From contig CAMPET010000063.1 of assembly GCA_946803715.1 (NCBI GenBank), positions 300,672-324,107 of the forward strand: 23,436 nt of DNA. Direction: 5' to 3'. Each line of letters starts with the position of its first letter. The first letter of the stretch is position 1. The DNA is from Beroe ovata. Lineage: Eukaryota > Ctenophora > Nuda > Beroida > Beroidae. Below, one piece after another: positions 8,512 to 19,900 of this stretch. Position numbers and translations under genes: made by a program. Below the pieces are notes generated by a model. That model searched no databases. It worked only from the letters and a program-made list of their open reading frames with translations, and was not told where the DNA came from.

Positions 8512-11500
8512 GTGAGTTATCATTTATCTTATACTATAACAGCTGTAGCCTATGGCTATAGTTATGAAGAGTTGCCATTTCAAATGGTTTCAAGCTGTAA
8601 GAGTAGCTGGGGGTATTAACTGAATGATCGGATCACTGTTTATTAGTCGCATAACTGATACTGATTGATTTTGAATATGGTCTCTGCGACAAAGTAATGA
8701 AACTGAATTTTAATAACTGAATCTGGATTTTTAATAACTTGACATCGGGAATATTTTCGGAATACAACCTCAAATTTGATTGTTTAAAGTAGTGTTGTAA
8801 AGTTATTAAAAATCCAGATTCAGTTATTAAAATTCAGTTTCATTACTTTGTCGCAGAGACCATATTCAAAATCAATCAGTAGCTGGGGGTGTGTTACCAA
8901 AAGTTTTATCGTGGTTCAACTTCATGTTCATGTGGTTGTGGTTTTGATATCTTCACGCAGCTCCCGTGGTCTTCATCTTCATAATTGGTGTCCATCTTGT
9001 GCTAGTTTAGCGCCGGTCTAATGCGTATGACCGGCAATCAGGGCCCGACCGGGGAAGCTATTTTAGGCCGGGGCCGGACAGGGGCCGGGGAAGCAAAATT
9101 TGGCCGGGGCCAGTGGATCATTACTTCCCATTGTGTTTGGAAGACCTATGAGAAGTCAAAAAATTGCATTGTGTGATATCTATGAGTCTTATCTAGTCAG
9201 GTGTGATGAATATTTTAAAGTTAATACTGTTTTTACTTTTGTTATGACAGCTTTTTTATTTTGCATCGGGCATTACAGCAATATGCTTGTTCTGACTTGT
9301 CCTTATTAAAACCCCGGCATCACTTACAATTTCGGCCGGGGCCGGGGAAAATAGGTGAAATTTTTGCCGGACCGGGCCGGTGCCGGGATTTCAAGATTCA
9401 ATTCTGCCGAGGCGGGGCCTGCCGGCAATATGAATAAAGGCTAAAGCGGCATTAGACTGGCAAGTGGCATTAAACAAATGGCATTAGACCTGGCCATGGT
9501 GATAAACCGAAATTGAAGTATAGCGCTAGACCCGCGACAAACGTGCGTCAGACCTGCATAAGATTATGACTAGCGCCGGACTGAAACCGCGCCAAACTGG
9601 TGTTAGACCGGCGTCAGACCTGCATGAAACAAGCGCCGGAAAAGCGCTGGAACCGCGCCAAACTGGTGTTAGACCGGCGCCAAGCCTTCATTATTATAGA
9701 CCGGTGTTAGACCTGCATAATGCTGGTGACGGCCACATCTCTTTACTGTCAAATTTCACGTCCAGAAAGCAATTTGCACCATGCAATTACCACACATCAT
9801 TTCCTACTGATCGAGCCATGCGTGTTTTCTTAATGAATCAAGATATTCGCAATTAAATCATTTCCTACTGATCGAGCCATGCCTGTTTTCTTAATGAATC
9901 AGGATATTCGCAATTAAATCAGTAGATTGCATGCATCAAATTCCTCTCTGATATTTCAGATGTCCATTGTCCGGGTCGATTTCTCACAGCATGATTTCAT
10001 CGCATCTCATTCCGCTACTATAAATTATCCAAATACCGAATATGTTACCCCTGACCGGATCTCATTGCAGAGAGCTCTAATCTCGGCAATAACACAGGTG
10101 CGATAATCAATTCCCATGCGGCGGAGTTTATTTGAGTACTATTCATGTCAAATATTATATTTATAGTTGATGGATTTGTCACGACGGAATAAGTTGTGTG
10201 TGACGTGTGTGTGTGTGTGTGTGTGTGTCTGTGTCTGTGTGTGTGTGTGTGNTGTGTGTGTCTGTGTCTGTGTCTGTGTGTGTGTCTGTATCTGTGTCTG
10301 TGTCTGTGTCATGACAGCATGTCAAACCGCTCATCGCGATTGGGATTATTGACACTATGATCGTGAGAGTCATCTATGTATTGCAGCATCTGTCCCTACT
10401 CCCTAGGATATTTCTGGTCTGTAGCGACATGATATAAATTGATGTGTTATATCGCCGTCCCACTCCATGATATGACCGGTCACGCCTACACAGATAATAT
10501 GATCGCTTACCAACATGTGATGATGTCTATTTATAGAAACCACGTGACTTTCTGAAGTAGAGTCACTTTATCTGATACAGTGTTTTAAGTTGATATATAG
10601 TGGTCAAGTTATTAAAAACTGCATTACATATTCGGCAGTTGGGGTCGGAGCTGTTTCGACCCCAGTTCAGCTAGACTCCAGCATGCAGAAATATGGGGGC
10701 GACAAACTTCATCAAAAAATTCTATTTTGTTTTGGGTTCGCCGAAATAAATGATTTATTTATAGTGCAATTTATTCATTATACTTAATATAGGGCTGTTT
10801 CGCTTAAAGTTAAACTGAAACTATGGAAATTTAGCCTTTGAAATCTCAATCATCGAGCAAGCTGAATTCTGAAAACAGATTCGCGGTGGAAAATTATGTG
10901 TGGGAAAATTGTTTTTCGACTGCTTTTGTTCGCTGACTACGCGTAGTCAGCGAACAAAAGCAGTCGAAAAACAATTTTCCCACACATAATTTTCCACCCC
11001 TGTGTATATAACCCCTAGGCGGATTTTTGTCGGATATCCGACTGACTTTTTGGGATTGTCAATGGGATCGTTGCTCGTTTAGTGGGATATTCGACTAGAA
11101 AAAATCCGTCGTTTAGAATTTGGATTTTACATGTCAATGTTTCATCTGTTGTTTTAATGTTCTAGGGATTTGAGAACAGGGTCATCTGGTGGTTGAGGCA
11201 ATTGATTGGAAATAAATTGGGCTCTGCCCGCGTGGTTTGTTATACTTGTAGCTGGGAGATCGTCGTGCACTCTCATAGGAGATATCAGAAAAGAGAAGAG
11301 ACACAATTTTTACGGTTTTCATGATTTGCTCAATAACCATGTAATGCCATGTAATGCCAACTTGTTTCCTATCTGATTCTCCCTTTTTGTTACTGTGATA
11401 TTTAACTGTAAATGTCAAGGTTACATCTGGTTACATCCATAACAAACACCCCCTTCTTTTAGAGAAAGGATGGAGTGATAGATCAGCGATAGCCGATAAT

Positions 11501-14500
11501 CACACAAATAGATCAGCGATAATCACACAAATATAAGTTTCTTATAATCACATAAATATAAGTGTCTTTCAAATGATGCGATAATTGATAGTGTTATGCC
11601 TACACTTGATCCGATATTTCCCTTAGCATGAGACATGAGTCGGCTTTAGCTTCGTCCTAAAAGGTGAACAGACTTTTCAGTGGTGACAGAACGCTGACGA
11701 ACCTGCGGCATGGGAGATAAAGACGCTATTGCGGAGATACAGGCCAGCCTGCAAAGACTCCTGGAACAGAATGAGAGATTCGGTGCTGAACTAGCGGAGC
11801 TGAGAAAAGAGAATGCTGAACTAAAACAAAAAGCAGAAGACAAGGAAAAAAGGATTGCAGCAAACAAGGAAAAATGGACTGACACACTGTCTGACTGTGA
11901 CCAAATGCTGCACATTCTGGAAGAGTTGAAGAAACAACTATTGAAGGACGACGTTGATGAAAGTTTCTTTGAGGAAAACGGGGAACTCAGTAATTTGAGT
12001 CATGGGTTTGCAAACCTCCTTGGAATAGACACCTCGTTGAAGGAGAGGGACAAAGCTAAAATGGAGCCGGCTCATCAGTTAAACGAATCAGAAAGATTTA
12101 AAGGGACTACCAAGGAGGAGAAGATGGAATGTTTCTTTGGGGAGGAAGGAAATTGCTCATCTGTAGCAATGAGGAGATTCTGCGANAAATATCACAGTAA
12201 CAAAAGGGGAGAATCAGATAGGAAAGAAGTTGGCATGGTTATTGAGCAAATCATGAAACCATACAAATTTTGTCTTTTTCTCTTTTCTGATCTCTCCTAT
12301 GAGAGTGCAGTGTGCACGACGATCTCCCAGCCACAAGTATATCAAACTACGCGGACAGCGCCCAATTGATTTCCAATCAATTGCCTCAACCACCAAGTCT
12401 ACTATACATAATCCTGTTTCTCAAAATCCCTAGAACATTAAAACAACAGATGAAACATTGACATGTGAAATCCAAATTCTAAACGACGGATTTTTTCTAG
12501 TCGAATATCCCACTAAACGAGCAACGATCCCATTGACAATCCCAAAAAGTCAGTCGGATATTCGACAAAATTTCCGCCTAGGGGTTATATACACAGGGGT
12601 GGAAAATTATGTGTGGGAAAATTGTTTTTCGACTGCTTTTGTTCGCTGACTACGCGTAGTCAGCGAACAAAAGCAGTCGAAAAACAATTTTCCCACACAT
12701 AATTTTCCACCCCTGTGTATATAACCCCTAGGCGGAAATTTTGTCGAATATCCGACTGACTTTTTGGGATTGTCAATGGGATCGTTGCTCGTTTAGTGGG
12801 ATATTCGACTAGAAAAAATCCGTCGTTTAGAATTTGGATTTCACATGTCAATGTTTCATCTGTTGTTTTAATGTTCTAGGGATTTTGAGAAACAGGATTA
12901 TGTATAGTAGACTTGGTGGTTGAGGCAATTGATTGGAAATCAATTGGGCGCTGTCCGCGTAGTTTGATATACTTGTGGCTGGGAGATCGTCGTGCACACT
13001 GCACTCTCATAGGAGAGATCAGAAAAGAGAAAAAGACAAAATTTGTATGGTTTCATGATTTGCTCAATAACCATGCCAACTTCTTTCCTATCTGATTCTC
13101 CCCTTTTGTTACTGTGATATTTAACTGTAAATGTTAAGGTTACATCTGGTTACATCCATAACAAACACCCCCTTCTTGTAGAGAAAGGATGGAGTGATAG
13201 ACCAGCGATAGCCGATAATCACACAAATAGATCAGCGATAATCACACAAATATAAGTTTCTCATAATCACACAAATATAAGTTTCTTATAATCACACAAA
13301 TATAAGTGTCTTTCAAATGATGCGATAATTGATAGGCACACACGATAGCGCAAGAACCCTACCATTACTGCAGCTTTGAACAATACTTGTTTCACCATGG
13401 AGGAAAGCGGATCAGCTGGTGGTGAGGGACGGAGAAACTGGAGTAACCACAGTACTGGGGGTAGAGGTTGGAGGAGGAGGCAAGCACTCCTGTATTTGCT
13501 CGAGTGAATGCATGGCTCTATTGCAGGGGTCGTATACTTTCATTCGAAGATTGCAGATATTTTCAGACCGTCTGACGGTTAAAATGGAGCACATCAATGT
13601 GTCCCGGGTGGTATAATGGCTGACCGAAGCGGGCCGCCACAAACTTCGGAAGCAGCAACTTTGCGCATGTGCTCGTTCCAAATGATGTAGAATGCTCGTG
13701 TTTCACGAAATCAGAAGACAAACTGAGGGTGTTAGTGTAACCAAGCGACTGTGATGGTTTGCTGCAGCATATTATCACTGGGGTGGCGGGGTCTGGCGAG
13801 AGCCACCTTCTAAAGAGGATCAGGAAACACTGGGCTTTGTTTATGCGAGAATTGTGTGCTGCAAACAGAAGAGGGTACAGCCTCCTCTCGACTATAGAGG
13901 CAGCAGTGATGAGGAGTGAGGTTGACACACGACTGGTGCAAGGAGGGTCGCGCTATATTGGAACTCGAGCACCGACGTAGCTGCCTGACGTTTTGTCAGA
14001 CTTTGGATGCTCTGGGGAGGAACCCTTCGGTGACAAAGCTGATGAGGGTAGAGCCTCAAGGAATAATTATACTTCATATATGGAGAAGAAGAGAACTGAA
14101 TTGAGTGTATTTTAGACTGAAGGTGACATTGTTGGAGTTCAATCACCGGAAAAATGTCTCTGACGTTTCCTGACGCGCTATTGAGCAGAGTTTGAATTGG
14201 TTTTCATTTTAAACATCGGCGAAGACATCTGAAATAGTTTCCATGTTTACATCCTTATTGGCTTCAACTATTTTGTCATCAATGTGTTTATTGGGTGGGA
14301 CTAAGTAATCATGTCGACGACTTTGTGTGGCTCACCCCACAGAGTGGTCAACACGATTTTGCTGGGTGCAGGTCCAAATGGAGCTGTCAGACTCGGATGA
14401 TATATTCTTTCGAATCAAGCTCCAGTAACCCTCTAATTTTTCTTCAAATAAAGAGATGTTCTGATGTTCTTTTGGTCTGGAAGTGGAACTAGACTAGCGC

Positions 14501-16915
14501 TATTGCGGTAGGAACAGATCAACCAACAACCTGTCTTTGTGGAGTAAGCCCGTGCGTCTTGTTGTCAATGTAACCCAGCTCTACATTATATGCTTGTTGG
14601 ATCAGGTTGCTTCTAGGTTCGGGATCAGAAACCGCCACCGGTGCGCTACATGAATGTTTGCCATTTAAGGTGTGAATGAACCAAATCTGTATGACTATGA
14701 ATTAGTTAACTCCGGTGTATAACACCTTGATCGTTAAGCTAGAAATTTGTTTCGACAATTTTAGGCTCTAAAATTCTCAAACTAGAATATAACATATTCA
14801 GTCAGTAAAATTAATGTTCGTTGTAACGATATAACATATTCTCCGGCTATGCGCAATGATCGTTACAACGAAAATTTTTATAATTCAAAACCTGCAACAC
14901 AGTATGAAACCGTAATAGGAGCAGAGCCTGACAAGATATACAGAGTTAAACGTTTCAAATCCTTCCTGCAACAGGCAGTTTTGTGCCATCCTCTCCCAAT
15001 TATATATTCTGCTAATTTTGCATATGCTCTCATGACTCATCCAAACATCACTGAGTGACTACAGATGGGAGCACCTGAAGAGAGCTTCATCAGTACCCTG
15101 CATATATATATGTAGAAAATGCAGTGGGCTTGTCCTACATGTAACCAGGTCTGCATTCTCAATCTTATTAAAACCACAATGAGACTTTCGTTGGTCACAT
15201 ATCCATTGGACAGGTTTTTTCATTAGAGGATTGAAGGAGTCTTATCAAAATTCTATTTGAGATGAGTTCCTGCTGCAGCTGCTAGGTACAAGCTCTCTTT
15301 TAATGGATTGCCATTGAACAGAAGAGTTCACGGACGTGACCACTCACCACTTCTCACATGTCGTAAGATAAAGTTGACTTGCGGTTCCTTTTTGATGGGA
15401 TAGATCTGTGGTTACGCCCTTAGGACGCATGATAAATCGGTTATCTGTTAGCTTTATGCCTATTATCTTCATCGTATTAAAATCTATCAATGATCTCTGT
15501 GTGTATGTGTGTGCTAAGTGACAGCCCTATACCAGCTGAACCAGTGAGCTCTGGTACTGGTACTTGTCATCTGCAGTAGCTCCGCTGTTGCTCATTAACA
15601 GTTATTCTGTCAAATGAGGATGTGCGGATCTGAAACACTGGTTGTGTGTAGAAACTATTACGCCTGTCATCATTTTCATGATACGATGATAAATCAGGTA
15701 CAATTCCGGTCAACCGATTGCCGATAGCTTAACCTTTCATACTTACCAACATGGCGCAATATGAAACAGAATGCATTGGGAATTAATTATCATTCAAAAT
15801 CATGAAGTCGTGATGAAGCTCTATTCTACCATCAGAAATATTCGCACATGCATGGAATAAAACATCGACACCGATTATTTCAAAGAACTCTATTCTCAAA
15901 TAATTGATAGGGCACAATGATTTGAATTTGACTTCAGGGCTCAAAAACAACGACAAAAAGTTTTCTGGTCGATTGCGATTTGCGAATCGTTTTAGCTGAC
16001 CCACAGAGCCACGCCCTGTTCGATTATGGCTTGCTCGCTTTCTGAATATTAAAAACGGTTTTCTGACCGGCCTCATAGCAATTCCATGATCCCCTACTCC
16101 CAATGCCGCTGTATTTCAATACAATCCCGCCGCTCGCTCCACACAATTTTCCGGTGAGATTATAGTCTTGTCCATTTTGTTGATTGCTATAGTGCCGGCT
16201 GTAATATAGTAGCAATAATGGGATTTTCCCCGTATTAAATACAGTATATAGTGCTACGATCAATAATCCACATGGCAGTATAGCTGTAGACAAAGGTGTA
16301 ACCTGTGTTTAGACGCACTCTATTGTTGTTGTTAGTGTGGTTTTTATATAGGAGACTGTTATTGGTGGTGGAAACTGGAGTTATTGCACTACAATATATC
16401 CATGGTTTGATGGTAGCTCAGTAGCTCACATTTTATACGAATATTCGACATAATTTTGGTAATGCCCGCCGCCCGGGTAGAGCGTCTACCCACGTTTGTT
16501 CATATTATGTTACGATAAATTATGGTCATACTTGGGTGCTGACTTTAACCAACGAAATTTAGCAATGGTGACCTAAGATTATGTAATAACTGGACCGAGC
16601 CTGTCATAACCATTCGTTAAACTATTTGCAGTGGCTGTGCAAATTATGGGCATAAGTCCGTTTGCCACTTTGGCCAGGCGCCGGTCTTACGCAGGTCTAA
16701 CGCCGGTCTAATGCCGGTCTAACGCCGGTCTAACGCCGGTCTAATGCAGGTTTGGCGCCGGTCTTGTGCAGGTTTGGCGCCGGTCAAATTATTGGTTGCT
16801 GGCATTGGGCTCGTGGGTGACGGGTATATTGCAGAGAGCCTAAAAATATAGCATGGAGGTAATTACAGGGTAAGCATACATGCCACACGCACGCGCACAC
16901 GCACACACGCACACG

Positions 16916-16955
<40 letters not shown>

Positions 16956-19900
16956 CATCGTGACCATGCGTATCTCCTGATCCAATGTTATTTGTGACAA
17001 GTTCGTCGAGTATAACAGTCACTATGATAGAGCCTGCGTCAGGGTGAAATGAATTGGTGGTAGAGGAATCATGGCTCATCTGTGTGAGTTTGTGTCTGTG
17101 TCTGTGTGTGTTTGACTGTGTATACTGTGTATGTGCATGTATGTGCCTGCATGTGTCTGTGTGTTTGATTGCGTGTGTGTCTGTGTGTGAGAGGGACACA
17201 TTCCATTACCAAGCTCATTCATTTTCCTCGTCATCAAGACTTTCTCAATAACTGGCACTGGTTTTGATCCGCCACTAGTTTACAGTTTGGCACTAGTTTA
17301 GATCTGATATTAGTTTTGAGCTGACACAAGTTAATGAAAGGAAAGTACTTTGGGTTACCGATGGTCTGGGAAGTCGTAGATGTAACCAGTAAACCACTGT
17401 GCCATTTTGGTACTCTTGTACAAGTCTTAATAGTTAATATACACTATTATACAGCATACCTACCTTTTTATTAATCTAGATGAATTTATGTAATATTGCA
17501 ATTAAATTGCCATTAAATTGCCAACAAAAAACAACCTGCTTTTTCTAACTCGACTCTCAAAATGGAGCTGCACTGACTTCTCAGCCTCTCTACATATTGT
17601 ATTTATGCACATTAGACACTTTAGTAACCTCGCTAGAGCTATCTATCCCGTCTAGATAGCGCAGGTGTATTCGGAATGGGGCCGAAACGTGAGACGTGAC
17701 AATTTGGACCGGATTTCATGTCATAAGATTGCCGTAAAATGTGGTGCATTGCAACCGTTTGACGTTTCACCTCCACGTTACGTGATATTTACTCGACCAG
17801 TGAAATGGAACAACCTACATGCCTCGAGCCTTTGCCTACACGTGGCACTTGTTTCATGATGAGATGGAGATTATGGAAACTTGTCCTAAGCTGTAGCCGT
17901 GAGAAAGTCTTGTCTTCGTTGGTAAAAATATCACGCGGATAATCAGCGACAGCGCGGCTCTGAACCGCATCATCTTCCTCGGAGGGAGAGAAGGGATTTG
18001 GGAGACAATATTATTCTGCTACAGAATATCTTGACAATGACACATTCTCGCTCACGCGTGGTGCAGACGTGGTGTATATAAGAGTCGCCTAAACTGTCAC
18101 TCTCTGATCGGAGTCCAGACACAGCGCATACAGATGTGTGGTTCGTCGTGCTGCTTTCATATATGTCAAAACGTTTTCAAGGTGTTTTCATAAGACCACC
18201 GCTTTCTGTGTTAGATACTTAAGGTAGATGTTTGTTATCATTCAAATTTGATTCTCTTGACACTTGTGTGGGCTAGAATCTAGATCAAGTCGCAGAATTC
18301 AGCATAACTGATTTAAACCTTAATCTGCTCAAATAAACTTTATCTAATTTTCTTTGACCCACCCACGTTGATATCGACAACTCATATAATAAGCTAAAAG
18401 ATAACTCTCCCACCTCTACTCACCCTAACCTACTGCAGAATGTCGAATTCTAGCGTTGTCATAGTGATGGACGCCGTGTTCGGGCACATATCTCTGGCAG
18501 CCTCAGTGCCTGGTGTCCTGGGCAACGCATGGATTCTCAGGATATTCATGACGGAGAAGCAGCAACTGTCCAAGAAGCTGTTCATTCTGATAGCCGTGAC
18601 CCATCTCCTGACATCAGTTTGGAGTGCCATCCCATTTGGGGTGTCTCGACTCATGGGCCGGGCCCCTATCCTCTTCTCCAACACCCCCTTCTGCAACATA
18701 TCTGGAGTTGTGTTCAACATCACCTCCCGTCTCTCCGTCTTCCTGATCTCCGTGCTGAGCTTCACCCGCTGCCTTGCCATACTCCGGCCCATGAAACACA
18801 TCAGCACTAAAATAGTCATGGGGTCCGTCCTGGGGTACAGCGTATTCCAGCTCCTCATCGGCAGCATCCCCTTCTTCAACTTCCTTCTCTCCTCCAATCC
18901 TGACATCCTCTACCAGTTCGAGCCTAACTATTCCAACTGTGTGTGGCTGGTGGACCAGATCGTGAGGTATGGCACTATCGGGTATGAAGTGGCAGAGTAT
19001 CTTCTCCTCTTTGTCCCATACTTTTTCCCCTCTGTCATTGTGCTGACGTGCTGCTGCATCTGTGTGACGTCACTCGTCTGGTCTGGGTCCCGGTTCCCCA
19101 TGACCCACAGCCCGAGTATGATCAGCAGGGCGAGCAACTCGCGCCGTCTCCGGGCTGTGTCCCTGGATGTGCAGGAGGGAGATGTCATACCACGTGCATT
19201 TAACCGGAGCTGCCTCGCCAAGTACAAAGCAACACGGACAATTACCCTGGTAACGCTGCTCTTCGTAGTGCTCAACTTCCCATACTGGGTCATGCTGCTA
19301 CTCTTCTTCATAGAGAAGAACACGGGACTGCAGATCATAGACTATCGGAATGACTTTATTAGGTGTTTGTTCGTGTTCTGTACAAATGTTAGTGCTTATC
19401 TTAACGCTGGGATAAATCCCTTCATTTACATGAAGTGTTCTAGACGTGTTAGTGTACCTGTGTTGGTTGGTAGTCTGAGGTATCTCAACGGGATACGGGA
19501 TCGTTCCGCAACCATGATCAGGAACATTCTCACGTGATCAGGAACATTGTCACGTGATCGGGAAGATTGTCACGTGATCAGGAACATTGTCACGTGATCG
19601 GGAACATTTTCACGTTATCAGGAACATTATCACGTGATCTGGAACATTCTCACGTGATCAGGAACATTCTCACGTGATAAGGAACATTCTCACGTGGTCA
19701 AGAATATTCTCACGTGATCAGGAACATTGTCACCTGTGTCAGTGTGTTCAATTCGTTTTTGTTGTTCGCTGAAATCTCACAAGAAAGGAAATTGATGAAC
19801 TATATTTTCATGACGCAATTTTGATAAATAGCGCATCAAATTTTCATGTCATATCACGAAATAATGTCTTACTATTGACTTGTCAAATGTGTCAATTCTG

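Noticed and set aside
9566-9856. 96-residue frame with repeated KPRQTGVRPAS-type motifs
   Set aside because: Translation of the GCCGGTCTAA-type repeat; no independent support.
12214-13095. Mirrored open frames on both palindrome arms
   Set aside because: They are the same LTR-like sequence read twice; no protein family.
13600-13680. tRNA-like start (ggtggtataatggc)
   Set aside because: Resembles an A box, but no B box or clover-leaf pairing follows at the right distance.
14849-15058. 69-residue frame after the short inverted repeat
   Set aside because: No splice sites, no family resemblance; kept as unassigned DNA.
15783-16293. Overlapping minus-strand frames of 106 and 89 residues
   Set aside because: No recognisable domain and composition like the surrounding intron.
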